Source of the DNA: a virus | DNA length: 64,000 bases | Direction: 5' to 3' (one strand) | IMG/VR virus record: IMGVR_UViG_3300033149_003004 | Location: 18,656-82,655 of that record | Shown here: in pieces, positions 25,169-33,983 of the stretch | Layout of the letters: the number at the start of each line of letters is the position of its first letter | How positions within the stretch are numbered: position 1 is the first letter of the stretch | Made by a program: the position numbers and the translations under genes | Notes under the pieces: generated by a model | Seen by the model: the letters and a program-made list of their open reading frames with translations, nothing else | Told to the model about the DNA's origin: nothing | Databases searched by the model: none

Positions 25169-26335
25169 GTGGGAAGCGATTGGTGCTGCCGATGCTTGCC
25201 AGTAACTTGTGGTTACTTCGGTGATTCCTTCAATCGCCAGAACAGTAGTAACCTGGGCGCTGAATGGTCGGAGATCATTGGCAATTGGAGTATATCGGGA
25301 CAGAACTTGGTTACGAGTGACAGCAATGCTTTGTGCCTGGCATTGACGGAGCATCCCGAAGGCTTATTGAACGTACATGTCAGGGTTTACGTGAGATTAG
25401 ACGAAGCAGTGGTGGGAGACGGTCAAGAGGTTCGGGTAGTAGTCAACTATAGGGACTCGCAGAACTATGACTATGTGCAGTACACGTTTTGTCAGTATAC
25501 CACTTGGCCTAGAGGGGACGTGTTGTGTGGATTAGTGCGAGTGGATGTATATTCAGTTGTCTCTGGAGTACACGAGCTCCGAGAAGATTCTTCTGGATTC
25601 CTCTATTGGCACCCCGATCCTCCGCATAATCAATGGTATTCTTGCTATGTCGATGTGAGAAGAGTCAACACTGAAACGCGAATTCTCGCAAGTTGCTCTC
25701 CAGGCGGCTACGGATTTTTTCCTGCGATGGTCGAAGCGGTTATTCCAGAAGCGACCAGTTCGCTGTGTGGAGTTGCCACGGGGAGCATATCGGCTACAGC
25801 TATCAGATTCGACAACTTTCAATTGTTCCGTCATCGATTGGACATGGAAGGATGCCCATACATATTCCCTCAGTGTGGCCTTTGCTACTCGTGGCCATTT
25901 GGACCTGCCGAAGCTCCGGCCAGCTACATCATTGCGTTGAGAGATTTCACCGACGATACTTGTTCAGATTGCGAAGGCTTGAACGGCGATTACGTGTTGG
26001 GCGATCGTGAAGTTGAGTACAGCGTGGTTGGTGTACCGCAGACGTGCATTTGGAAATGGGAGGGAAGCGGATCGTGCTGTCTTGAGAGAATTGAACTGAG
26101 GCGTAATACTGTCCCACAGACTTTCCTCGGAGTTCCGATTGGTACGCTTGTCCTATGGGTGTATTTTAGGCACTCAGATGATCCATACTGGCCGACGGGA
26201 TACATGGTTTTTTACAATCCAGTTGACGATGACTGTTGGCCGACAGGGAAGATCGCGTTTCAGAATAATCTTACAAGTCCCACACCGCTCGGGATTTGCA
26301 TTCCGGGCACCGCTTCGTTCAGTCTCAACGCTTAG
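25169..26335 (+). CDS. Tail fibre protein with jelly-roll-like domain
   Basis: 388 residues, GTG start. CGYFGDSFNRQNSSNLG..WSEIIGNWSI (about 14-45) is the opening of a concanavalin/laminin-G-like beta sandwich of the kind found in fibre and secreted proteins (DSFNR..S..LG..W). Residues 50-215 continue as strands ending IRFDNFQLFRHR. The C-terminal 170 residues contain many Cys (CPYIFPQCGLCYSW, CSDCEG, GSGSCC). Probably carbohydrate-binding receptor recognition (inference). It is the last structural gene before the sugar-enzyme cassette. Confidence 0.6.
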   Translation: MGSDWCCRCLPVTCGYFGDSFNRQNSSNLGAEWSEIIGNWSISGQNLVTSDSNALCLALTEHPEGLLNVHVRVYVRLDEAVVGDGQEVRVVVNYRDSQNYDYVQYTFCQYTTWPRGDVLCGLVRVDVYSVVSGVHELREDSSGFLYWHPDPPHNQWYSCYVDVRRVNTETRILASCSPGGYGFFPAMVEAVIPEATSSLCGVATGSISATAIRFDNFQLFRHRLDMEGCPYIFPQCGLCYSWPFGPAEAPASYIIALRDFTDDTCSDCEGLNGDYVLGDREVEYSVVGVPQTCIWKWEGSGSCCLERIELRRNTVPQTFLGVPIGTLVLWVYFRHSDDPYWPTGYMVFYNPVDDDCWPTGKIAFQNNLTSPTPLGICIPGTASFSLNA

Positions 26336-26337
26336 CC

Positions 26338-27378
26338 ATGATCTCTCTTGATAAATCATCGTGCGTTTACTTTGGCAAAGCCATCGGCTTGACGAAATGC
26401 AACCAACCTGCCCATCACTGTGAGTTGTTCGATTGCCATGTCGTTGAGGGCGTCGGCAACCGAACGGTTCCAGGGTGCAAGACTTGCAATAAGCGATTGC
26501 TGCCGAGCGAGGCAAAGTTTGTCATCGATCCATTAGAGGTGATTGATCGACGCAGAAAACGGACGGACTGCTTACGGGACATGCTTGCCGGAGCATCAGT
26601 ATTTTTGGCCTGTTCTGGTCCCTCCGCCAACGATCTGCCGTTGGAGCAATTGAATCGGAGGGGGATTTGGACGATGGCTGTGAACAACATGGCAGGCCAC
26701 GATAGATTCCGTCCGCAAGCGTTCGTCTGCTCCGATCCACCGCTGAAGTTCTCACACTCGATATGGCTTGATCCGGCGATAATGAAATTCGTGCCGACAC
26801 CGAAGCTCGCCGGTGATCGGGCCAAGTTGAGAAGAAAGACGAAGCAGAACCAATTCGAGATACTTGACAAGAGGGTTCTCGATTGCCCGAACGTCTGGGC
26901 ATTTCGACGAGAGGTATGGTTGAAACCGGATGATAGCTTCTTCACGTCGCCGGGAGCTTGCTGGGGCAATTTGGCGGTCGGTGTACAGCGAACCGGAGAA
27001 CCGAAGACTGTGAATACGATGTTCTTGGCGTTGCGGTTGTTACGGTATCTCGGAGCAAGACGAGTGTTCATGATCGGCGTGGACTTCCGCATGTCTGCCA
27101 ATTACGGCTATGCTTTCGCTCAAGAGGTCGGCTACAAACAATCGAGGGATGATCCGTCTTCTGTCAGCGACAACAGGCAGTACGTCGTAGCAAACGATTG
27201 GCTATGCCGCATGGAGCAAGGCGGGGTGTTTCGACGGTTCGGAATCGAGTTTTTCAATTGCTTTCGAGAATCGAGTTTGCGGGCGTTTCCGTACGTACCT
27301 TTTTCGGTGGCTTTGCGTGAATGCAAGGGAATCGTCGAAGACGTGCCGGACTTGTCAGGCTGGTACGAGAAGAAATAG
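26338..27378 (+). CDS. Glycosyltransferase-like protein with N-terminal zinc motif (GT42 / MptE-like)
   Basis: 346 residues from the ATG at 26338. The N-terminus has a Cys/His cluster (KCNQPAHHCELFDCH, GCKTCNKR). The main domain carries SVFLACSGPSANDLPLEQLNRRG, TMAVNNMAG, AFVCSDPP and LGARRVFMIGVDFRM, a pattern shared by GT42 sialyltransferases and MptE/DUF115-like proteins (S/C-GPS at the first loop, D-P at the second, GVDF near the end). It could transfer a CMP-activated sugar. A CMP-sugar synthetase-like gene lies at 33984. The exact activity is uncertain. Confidence 0.6.
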   Translation: MISLDKSSCVYFGKAIGLTKCNQPAHHCELFDCHVVEGVGNRTVPGCKTCNKRLLPSEAKFVIDPLEVIDRRRKRTDCLRDMLAGASVFLACSGPSANDLPLEQLNRRGIWTMAVNNMAGHDRFRPQAFVCSDPPLKFSHSIWLDPAIMKFVPTPKLAGDRAKLRRKTKQNQFEILDKRVLDCPNVWAFRREVWLKPDDSFFTSPGACWGNLAVGVQRTGEPKTVNTMFLALRLLRYLGARRVFMIGVDFRMSANYGYAFAQEVGYKQSRDDPSSVSDNRQYVVANDWLCRMEQGGVFRRFGIEFFNCFRESSLRAFPYVPFSVALRECKGIVEDVPDLSGWYEKK

Positions 27379-27427
27379 AAACATTCCGATAATCCGATAA
27401 TAGGGGTATAGTATGGAGGAAAGATCA

Positions 27428-27937
27428 ATGAAGAAGTTGAAGATAATGCCGTTCAGCGGAGAAGAGGACCTGTCTCGAATCATGGAGATAGAGCACGCCA
27501 GCTTCGACGAACCATGGACGGACGAGTTGTATTTTCGCGTGTTGTGCCGCAGGAATGTGTCGTGCATGGTGTTGAGGATCAGCGCTTTCTTTCACGCCAA
27601 GCAGATCGTCGGGTATATCGTGTTCCGCACTGGGCTGAAGAAGCTGGAGATTTGGAATCTAGCCGTTCACCCCGATCATAGAAGGAGAGGATACGGAACG
27701 CTACTGATTTTGTATTTGAAGAGGCGAGCCGAGCGGGGAGTAAGAAAGCCTATCGAACTGGAGATTAGTGAGCGAAATCTGCTGGGCCAGCTATTCTTTC
27801 GCTCCAATGGATTTCAAGCTACAAGCGTCTTGCGAGGACACTACTCTGAGGAGCACGATGCTTACAAGATGATATGGACTCCATCATCGTCCGTGCGAAA
27901 TCGGTTGCTGAAACATTGCCATGCTTCTGACTTTTAG
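27428..27937 (+). CDS. GNAT acetyltransferase (RimI-like)
   Basis: 169 residues from the ATG at 27428, which follows GGAGGAAAG. Another ATG at 27413 would leave no ribosome binding site. Family motifs are IVGYIVFR, EIWNLAVHPDHRRRGYGTLLI (acetyl-CoA binding V.P..R..G.G..L) and ERNLLGQLFFRSNGFQATSV. It would acetylate an amine on a protein N-terminus, an amino sugar or a small molecule. Its place inside the sugar cassette favours an amino-sugar substrate (inference). Confidence 0.75.
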   Translation: MKKLKIMPFSGEEDLSRIMEIEHASFDEPWTDELYFRVLCRRNVSCMVLRISAFFHAKQIVGYIVFRTGLKKLEIWNLAVHPDHRRRGYGTLLILYLKRRAERGVRKPIELEISERNLLGQLFFRSNGFQATSVLRGHYSEEHDAYKMIWTPSSSVRNRLLKHCHASDF

Positions 27938-27966
27938 CGACTCGTTAGTAGAACCCCAGAATCTCA

Positions 27967-28008
27967 CCAGAAGTCAAAAGTCTTGGCTGCTGTCAACAGA
28001 CTTTGCAG
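27967..28008. repeat. Single copy of the 49-bp repeat family
   Basis: CCAGAAGTCAAAAGTCTTGG, then CTGCTGTCAACAGACTTTGCAG, matches the core of the arrays at 49436 and 63872 (AGAAGTCAAAAGTCTTGGCTG...GCAGACTTT). It lies just upstream of the cupin gene's ribosome binding site, between two genes. Confidence 0.75.
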
Positions 28009-28022
28009 TAAAGGAGTTTCTT

Positions 28023-28475
28023 ATGGAGCAGATTCCTGAAAATCTTGCCAATGCGTCTTGGGAAGTCAAAGCTTGGGGTATGGTCCGTCACTTGTTCAGA
28101 TCCGATCAAGCGGCGGTGAGTTATCTGTGTGTAAATAGGGGAACGTGTTGTTCCAGACATCTCCATCAGCATCGTGCTAACCAATTCGTAATTCTCTCCG
28201 GCAAGATAGTTGTGGAAGAATGGCTACCGGAGCAAAATCCGGTGACGGAGCAACCCAAGCAACGGGTACTGCTCACGCCCGGCTCCATCCATGTAGTAAG
28301 TAGTCTTGTGCCGCACAGGTTCCGCGTAGCAGAAAGCGGTCAAGTAATCGAGGTCTATTGGCCAGACCGGGGTGGGAAGGTAGAGTTTAGCGACATCACA
28401 AGATTTGATGTGGGTGGCCCGGATATTCAAATCTGTGACATCGCTAGCCTCGATGGGTTGAAGCATTTGTCATGA
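28023..28475 (+). CDS. Cupin-fold sugar-isomerase-like protein
   Basis: 150 residues from the ATG at 28023, preceded by AAAGGAG. An in-frame longer form from 27921 would cross the repeat element and is less likely. GTCCSRHLHQHRANQFVILSG supplies the metal-binding His residues of the first cupin motif, and LLTPGSIHVVSSLVPHRFRV resembles the second. It resembles the C-terminal cupin of mannose-6-phosphate isomerase types. Could act on a nucleotide sugar or hexose phosphate for the cassette. Confidence 0.65.
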   Translation: MEQIPENLANASWEVKAWGMVRHLFRSDQAAVSYLCVNRGTCCSRHLHQHRANQFVILSGKIVVEEWLPEQNPVTEQPKQRVLLTPGSIHVVSSLVPHRFRVAESGQVIEVYWPDRGGKVEFSDITRFDVGGPDIQICDIASLDGLKHLS

Positions 28476-29281
28476 GTGTTCCAAACTACACATTGATCGC
28501 CGGTGTGGACAAATACCATCTCCGGCAACTTGCTTTGACGTGGCCGACCTGGAAGAAGCACAAGCCAAGTACGATTCTTGCTAATCCGATGATCGTATTC
28601 TACGATTGGCAACAGGTGACTGAATCCGATATCCTCGCAGTAGTGGATCATCCCGATTTACGAACGATTGAGTGGCCACTTTCGGGATTCGATTGGCATA
28701 GAGAAAACAAGAGGGAAGACAAGTTCAGTGACCCACATCGGGCGATGATGCTGAGCGGATTCGTTTACGTTCCCGCTCTGTTCGCCAACACTCCGTATTG
28801 GCTCAAGTTGGACACCGACGTTGTAGCGACTGGAATGGACGATTGGATTGATCCCACATGGTTCGCTGACCAGCCGGCAATCATATCTCATCGTTGGACA
28901 TTTACCAGACCACCCGACCAGATGTTACAGATGGATAAGTGGGTGGAAGATAACAAGGAGAGGATGCCCGAAATCGCTCGACATCCTCCGCTGAACTTGA
29001 TACCGACTCCGGGTTGGGATCGGGTGAAGCACAATCGCATCATATCATGGTGTGGATTCTTCGACTCGATGTGGACATTCAAGATGGCTCGGTTAACAGA
29101 AACGGGCGAGAGAAAGTTCAAGTTGCCGATACCGTCGCAAGACGGATTCCTATTTTATCTCGCCAAGAGAGGAGGACAGAAGATAGTTCGGGTGAATATG
29201 AAATCACGGGGATGGCAGCATTGGTCAACGTGGACCAATGTAAAAAAGCACGCAGGAAAAGCAATGGAGCTAGCGAACTGA
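28472..29281 (+). CDS. Glycosyltransferase, GT-A fold
   Basis: 269 residues, start overlapping the cupin stop by four bases (ATGA). PYWLKLDTDVVAT (about 109-121) gives the DxD metal and nucleotide-sugar site of GT-A enzymes. The surrounding order (IVFYDW, LSGFDWHRENKREDKFSDPHRAMM, later GWDRVKHNRIISWCGFFDSMW) fits small phage-encoded hexosyltransferases. Donor and acceptor unknown. Likely one step in building a glycan with the neighbouring transferases. Confidence 0.7.
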   Translation: MSVPNYTLIAGVDKYHLRQLALTWPTWKKHKPSTILANPMIVFYDWQQVTESDILAVVDHPDLRTIEWPLSGFDWHRENKREDKFSDPHRAMMLSGFVYVPALFANTPYWLKLDTDVVATGMDDWIDPTWFADQPAIISHRWTFTRPPDQMLQMDKWVEDNKERMPEIARHPPLNLIPTPGWDRVKHNRIISWCGFFDSMWTFKMARLTETGERKFKLPIPSQDGFLFYLAKRGGQKIVRVNMKSRGWQHWSTWTNVKKHAGKAMELAN

Positions 29282-29312
29282 AGATCGGCCAGAATCTACC
29301 GAGTGAGAAGTA

Positions 29313-30014
29313 ATGAGAAGCAAGCAGTCTCTTATGCGCCGGAGTGGAATCGCTGTCTATCAAGTGGTAGAGTTGCTGGAGTGGAAACCGACGGTGATCC
29401 TTCAAGTTGGTGTCGGTCAGTATGCAAAAGAGATAGATGTGTTCACCGAAGCGTGGCCAGAAGCTGACTTGATCGGGTTTGAGCCACACCCGGACATCGT
29501 TCGCCGAATCGAGTATCCCGGTCTGATTGTCCGCAAAGCGTTGGGTCGGTACATCGGTTGGGCAAAGTTGTTCTATGATCCCGCTCATATCGATGGAGGC
29601 TCGGTCTATACCGATCCAACAAGCGGTAGATTGCAAGAGATCGACGTAGAAATCGATACCTTGGACAACTACTACCATGGAACGAAGTGGTATCGAGAAG
29701 ATGATCGGGTGTTGCTGTGGCTTGATTGCGAAGGTTCAGAACTAGATGTGCTGGTAGGTGGGGAAACAAGCATCGAACAAGTACAAATGATCAATGTGGA
29801 ACTGACTGGTAAGGTTTCAAGACCTGGCTGGCCAGATCCTATAATTGTGAATCGATGGCTACTAGGTCATGGTTTTCTGCTTCAATTCGTTCATACGCAG
29901 CGAATAGCTATTGGACAGTACGACGCAATCTATGTACGTCCTGAATTGTTCCGGCCCGAGTATTGCTCATGCCCGCTGCAAGTAGAAGCTTGGAGGAAGC
30001 GAAGTGAGGCATGA
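29313..30014 (+). CDS. FkbM-family methyltransferase
   Basis: 233 residues. VILQVGVGQYAKEIDVF is the SAM-binding motif I region, LIGFEPHPDIV motif II, and DRVLLWLDCEGSELDVLVGG with QVQMINVELTG is the diagnostic FkbM core (DxEG.E). FkbM enzymes O-methylate sugars or polyketide hydroxyls. The end overlaps the next gene by 11 bases. This and three further methyltransferases suggest a multiply methylated sugar product (inference). Confidence 0.75.
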   Translation: MRSKQSLMRRSGIAVYQVVELLEWKPTVILQVGVGQYAKEIDVFTEAWPEADLIGFEPHPDIVRRIEYPGLIVRKALGRYIGWAKLFYDPAHIDGGSVYTDPTSGRLQEIDVEIDTLDNYYHGTKWYREDDRVLLWLDCEGSELDVLVGGETSIEQVQMINVELTGKVSRPGWPDPIIVNRWLLGHGFLLQFVHTQRIAIGQYDAIYVRPELFRPEYCSCPLQVEAWRKRSEA

Positions 30015-30912
30015 AGTCATCTATTTGATTTCGGGTATTGCACATATTCCTTATCTCACTGTCTCGCTGATGACGCTCCGCGAGCATTGGCAAGGACCGG
30101 TGCGAGTGTTTGCTTGGCCCGAGTCGATTGATCTAGTGCGGGAGATTGCCGAGGACGAAGGACTACACATTGAATGTGAATTGAGTGAACCTGCGTATCG
30201 AGCAAGGCGTGACGAAGGGAGACAGGGAAAAAACGATCAATTTCTGGCGAAAATCAGATTGATGCGGTCCCTCGAAAGTGGCGGCCCGGTTCTGTATTTG
30301 GATGCAGACACGTCGATTCATGGTGACTTATCACCTCTGTTCGAGCTTGCTTTGGTCCGTACATTTGTAGCTACGCGATTTTCGTCTTGGACGACAGCCG
30401 GCGAAGTGGTGCGAGCCAGAATCGAACGGCTGCGGGACTTTTCTGCTATAGACCGGAATTGCATCGGGGAAGTGCTACGAGAGCCCTGGCCCAGCGTGAA
30501 CGGCGGGGTGTTCTGCTGTTCGCCTAGCTCTCATGTGCTTGAAATCTGGGAACGGTGGACGTGGGAAGCTCGCCACGTATTCATCGCTGACGAAGCCGTG
30601 CTCCATATTCTCCAACCGCTATTCGTACCGTCGGGACAAATGGAGGTGTGGCCGGACGGTCGGTTCAACTGTTCGTGCAATCCGAAGTGGCTGCCGGAAG
30701 GTTTCAGCGAGCAGGACATCATCATATGGCACTATCATGGCGACTCGAATGTAAGACCACAGAAGCACGATGGATATGGCTATCGGCGATGGTGGTCGCT
30801 ATGGCAGAAATGTCTAGAAGAGGATGTGGGCAGGTGTCGGAGCTGGCAACCATGTGAAGCAAATGGATGGCTAGGGAACAAGTGGTTCGCAATTTTGGAA
30901 GGGAAGAAGTAA
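30004..30912 (+). CDS. Glycosyltransferase, GT8-like GT-A fold
   Basis: 302 residues, GTG start. PVLYLDADTSIHGDLSPLFEL (about 98-118) is the DxD motif in its typical GT8 setting (LYLDaD..v.gdl.plf). Later NGGVFCCSPSSHVLEIWERW and DEAVLHILQPLF match the acceptor-side elements of the same fold, and IWHYHGDSN is the terminal His motif. A nucleotide-sugar transferase acting on an unknown acceptor. Confidence 0.75.
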   Translation: MRHEVIYLISGIAHIPYLTVSLMTLREHWQGPVRVFAWPESIDLVREIAEDEGLHIECELSEPAYRARRDEGRQGKNDQFLAKIRLMRSLESGGPVLYLDADTSIHGDLSPLFELALVRTFVATRFSSWTTAGEVVRARIERLRDFSAIDRNCIGEVLREPWPSVNGGVFCCSPSSHVLEIWERWTWEARHVFIADEAVLHILQPLFVPSGQMEVWPDGRFNCSCNPKWLPEGFSEQDIIIWHYHGDSNVRPQKHDGYGYRRWWSLWQKCLEEDVGRCRSWQPCEANGWLGNKWFAILEGKK

Positions 30913-30913
30913 A

Positions 30914-31549
30914 ATGAGAAGGGGTATTGTGAATCCTATCCATTTGCTTAGATCACTGTTCCCATGGCCTGCCGAGAAGCCGGACGTACCAGAGAGACAT
31001 GAGCGATGGTTCAATCAGCAGAAGCAGATCTTGCTTCGCAAAGTGATCCCCCATGACGTGGGTCTCGTAGTCGAGCTAGGCTCCTGGCTTGGAGATTCGA
31101 CCCGTTGGTTTTGCGAATGGTGTCCAGAGGCGACGGTAATCGCTGTGGATACATGGTTCGGATCTGTCGAACATCTGCTGAGGCGGAGATCTGTCCTTCC
31201 CATGCTCTACGATACGTTCCTCGCTAATTGTTGGGAGTATCGAAATCGATTGATCCCGTTTCGCAATACATCGCTGGCGGCTCTGAACTTTTTGTACCGG
31301 TTAGAGCTGGAGCCAGACATGATATACTTCGATTCCGATCACAGTTTCTGGGGACTGCTGGCCGAGCTAGAAACATCACATGCCTTGTTCCCACGTTGCA
31401 TCTTCGTCGGGGATGATTACGGTGACCCGACAATAGGCAATGCCTTGAAGACGTTCGTCGAATACCAACAACCCTCCAAAGGAATATCAGTACAGAGAAG
31501 ATTCAAGGTCAACAACATCGGCAACACTTGGCACATTGTGAAAGAATGA
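30914..31549 (+). CDS. Class I SAM methyltransferase (TylF / Methyltransf_24-like)
   Basis: 211 residues. GLVVELGSWLGDSTRWF is motif I, ATVIAVDTWFGS motif II, and MIYFDSDHSFWGLLAELE with CIFVGDDYGDP the metal-site region seen in TylF/cephalosporin-hydroxylase-like O-methyltransferases. Start one base after the preceding stop with AAGAAGT upstream. Likely O-methylates a sugar hydroxyl. Confidence 0.65.
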   Translation: MRRGIVNPIHLLRSLFPWPAEKPDVPERHERWFNQQKQILLRKVIPHDVGLVVELGSWLGDSTRWFCEWCPEATVIAVDTWFGSVEHLLRRRSVLPMLYDTFLANCWEYRNRLIPFRNTSLAALNFLYRLELEPDMIYFDSDHSFWGLLAELETSHALFPRCIFVGDDYGDPTIGNALKTFVEYQQPSKGISVQRRFKVNNIGNTWHIVKE

Positions 31550-31559
31550 AAGAGGTGGA

Positions 31560-32105
31560 ATGAGAAAACATGAGCGTTCCCTGATTCGGATAATGCGAGA
31601 GCAATTGAATTGCCCCAGGTTCGGTGTCGAGATCGGTGTTTGGAAGGGAGAATTGTCGGCTCAGCTTCTCCGGGTGTTTCCTGATCTCACGCTCGTTATG
31701 GTCGATCTTTGGGCTGTGCCTAAGGGACGGTCCTCGATGCAAGCGAAAGACAATACGGATGAGGCCATGCGAAAAGCTATGCAGGAAGCAGAAGAGAATA
31801 CACGATTTGCTCAAGATCGACGATCGTTAATCCAAAACGACAGTATACGTGAAGCGAAGCAATGGCCTGACGATACATTCGATGTAGGTTTTCTCGATGC
31901 TGAGCATTTCGAGACGAAGCGGGACATTGTAGCTTGGTGGCCCAAGATTCAACAAGGGGGCATTCTTGCGGGACACGACTACAACGGCATGGGTGATCGC
32001 CGGAAGGGGTGGGGAGTGAAGCGGGACGTGGATGAATTTTTTAGCCGACTTGGACTGGACGTATATGTGGAGCCTGGTCTGGTTTGGTGGGCGAAGAAAC
32101 CATGA
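31560..32105 (+). CDS. Class I SAM methyltransferase (Methyltransf_24-like)
   Basis: 181 residues. RFGVEIGVWKGELSAQLLR is motif I, LTLVMVDLWAV motif II, and FDVGFLDAEHFETKRDIVAWW then GGILAGHDYNG gives the HD-type metal site of the Methyltransf_24 group. Related in layout to the preceding gene but not closely similar in sequence. The stop overlaps the next start. Confidence 0.65.
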   Translation: MRKHERSLIRIMREQLNCPRFGVEIGVWKGELSAQLLRVFPDLTLVMVDLWAVPKGRSSMQAKDNTDEAMRKAMQEAEENTRFAQDRRSLIQNDSIREAKQWPDDTFDVGFLDAEHFETKRDIVAWWPKIQQGGILAGHDYNGMGDRRKGWGVKRDVDEFFSRLGLDVYVEPGLVWWAKKP

Positions 32106-32728
32106 GCGATACAGGTGAATATTCGGAATCGTTTCAGCGACGGAAGAAGATTGAGCACGAAAGTAAACCTCCTCACGAGGGCACATTAGCGCTCATCCGT
32201 GCTATCTCAGCAGTCGTTCCGAAGAGCGACTCGATAATAGACCTGGGAGCCGGGACAGGACGCCATGTGAGGATGCTGCGGGAAGAAGGATACAATTGCA
32301 TAGGAGTCGATGGCACGCCTAGGATATCAGATATCACGGACGGTTTGGTGATAGAGCGTAATCTTTTGGAATCTCCACTGAGGAGCCCATTGCTTCATCC
32401 TCTCGGTGATTCTGATTTCCTGTGCATCTGGGATTGGGGACTTTTCTACGATGTGGGCGAGCACGTGCCAAGGAAGCACGAGCAGAAGTTGATCGATAAC
32501 ATCTGCAAGATTCCACGCAAAGGATTGATCGTGTCGTGGGGATATCCCGGCGAGCGGGGTAGAGGCCATGTTAACTGCCGTACACAAGTCTACATAGCGT
32601 GCGAATTCGCCAAGCGGGGCTTCTGGCCCGACGATAGGTTGACGACGGTAGCACGTGATGCCTCCAGTTTCTGGACTAAGCACCACATTCGACTGTTCGT
32701 AGCGAAGAGGATGGAGAAATCTATCTGA
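32102..32728 (+). CDS. SAM-dependent methyltransferase
   Basis: 208 residues from the ATG at 32102, overlapping the previous stop (ATGA). SIIDLGAGTGRHVRMLREEGYNCIGVD is a standard motif I-II pair of class I methyltransferases (shown by SIIDLGAGTGRH and NCIGVDGTP). DFLCIWDWGLFYDVGEHVP is the motif IV region. Later HVNCRTQVYIACEFAKRGF has no family assignment. Acceptor unknown, probably a sugar or polyprenyl-linked glycan. Confidence 0.65.
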   Translation: MSDTGEYSESFQRRKKIEHESKPPHEGTLALIRAISAVVPKSDSIIDLGAGTGRHVRMLREEGYNCIGVDGTPRISDITDGLVIERNLLESPLRSPLLHPLGDSDFLCIWDWGLFYDVGEHVPRKHEQKLIDNICKIPRKGLIVSWGYPGERGRGHVNCRTQVYIACEFAKRGFWPDDRLTTVARDASSFWTKHHIRLFVAKRMEKSI

Positions 32729-32738
32729 GATTAGAGGA

Positions 32739-33395
32739 ATGAAGCAGATCAAGTTCTCGTCCTACGAGCAGTATCTCCATGCTCAACGACTGACCGTGAT
32801 GAAACGCGGCTTCGGTCCATACTTTTGTGACATGGAAATGATCCGCATTGCTGAATGGTGTAGACGAAACGGGCTACAGGTCCGCTATGGTATCTGCCAT
32901 GGAGCGAGGAATGGACTGGAGTGTGATGAGCTGATGCGGCATCTACCGATGTCCGAAATCATCGGTACAGACATCGCTCCATATAGCGGCAAGAGCAAGC
33001 AGATGGCAGGTCAAGCCAAAGTAATAGAGTGGGATTTCAACAAGCAGAGGAAAGAGTGGATTGGTCGTTTCGACCTAGTCTATACGAACAGTCTTGATCA
33101 CTCAAACGATCCTCCGACTACGCTATCGGTCTGGTTAGAGCAGCTAGTATGGAACGGGGCTTTGTTTGTGCAATGGAATCGATCTAATCTCAATGTGAAG
33201 GGAGGAGATTGCTTCGGTGCCGATCTACTGGAGATGATCGACCTGTTAAACTCTACCGGTCGCTTAGTCGACATGATCTATGTGAAGACAGACTGGCAGA
33301 AGGGAAGCATGTTCCGGAGGCATGGACTAGAGTGTGTCATCTACGTAGTCAGGAAGAAACAGCCATCTCGGTCAGGAGAAATGACATGCCCTTGA
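32739..33395 (+). CDS. Putative SAM methyltransferase
   Basis: 218 residues. A less canonical class I layout: RYGICHGARNGLECDELM (motif I position), MSEIIGTDIAPYSG (motif II), RFDLVYTNSLDHSNDPPTTL (motif IV) and then a strand with GALFVQWNR. The glycine-rich loop is atypical, so the enzyme could be diverged. It is part of the methyltransferase run and overlaps the next gene by 10 bases. Confidence 0.55.
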   Translation: MKQIKFSSYEQYLHAQRLTVMKRGFGPYFCDMEMIRIAEWCRRNGLQVRYGICHGARNGLECDELMRHLPMSEIIGTDIAPYSGKSKQMAGQAKVIEWDFNKQRKEWIGRFDLVYTNSLDHSNDPPTTLSVWLEQLVWNGALFVQWNRSNLNVKGGDCFGADLLEMIDLLNSTGRLVDMIYVKTDWQKGSMFRRHGLECVIYVVRKKQPSRSGEMTCP

Positions 33396-33970
33396 TCTTG
33401 CCAGGGATGTTTGAATTCGCCGCTCCGCCTAGAACTGGCGTCCGCTGGTTTGTCGAAGCTTGTCACACCGCCGGCTTGGTGTCACTTCCATCTACTGCTT
33501 CTGTCACAGCGTCTTACCGTCCGTGGCCGATCACTGCCTCTGCCGATTCGTTGCGAGTGTCGTTAGTTCGCCATCCGTGTCATTGGTTCCGCAGTCTCTA
33601 TGATTCGCTTCGCTTCGGCTTGCATTTGGAATGCGTTGCTCTGGAACAGTTGCGAGAGCAGTTCGTAGGGCTGAGGAAGGAATCGTTCGAGTCTTTCGCT
33701 CTGGACTATCTCGAAAAGATGCCGGGAAAGATCACTTCCGTTTTCGACTCTTACAAATCCGATATACGCATCAAGTTAGAAGACATGCCTTGGGCACTGG
33801 CTGAGCTTCTCAATTCGCTTGACGCTAAGAAAAGAGAGCTACACAAGGTCTTTTCGTTGCCGTCAATAGGACGACTTCCGAGCATGTGCAAATCAAAGTG
33901 GAAGGCCCCTCTATTTGACCAAATGATCGAAGCAGAGAAGCAATTTTGCGAAGATTTGGACTACTACTGA
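33386..33970 (+). CDS. Sulfotransferase-like protein
   Basis: 194 residues. FEFAAPPRTGVRWFVEA occupies the place of the 5'-PSB loop (P-R-T-G) and LRVSLVRHPCHWFRSLYDSL is the 3'-PB strand with R-H-P as in sulfotransferases and in the gene at 18366. It is shorter than usual, and the region after residue 120 is poorly conserved. Probably sulfates the same glycan that the neighbouring enzymes build (inference). Confidence 0.6.
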   Translation: MPLILPGMFEFAAPPRTGVRWFVEACHTAGLVSLPSTASVTASYRPWPITASADSLRVSLVRHPCHWFRSLYDSLRFGLHLECVALEQLREQFVGLRKESFESFALDYLEKMPGKITSVFDSYKSDIRIKLEDMPWALAELLNSLDAKKRELHKVFSLPSIGRLPSMCKSKWKAPLFDQMIEAEKQFCEDLDYY

Positions 33971-33983
33971 GCAGGATCATAGC

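Noticed and set aside
27921-28022. Longer cupin start at 27921
   Set aside because: The extension is encoded by the 49-bp repeat and lacks a ribosome binding site, while 28023 has AAAGGAG upstream.
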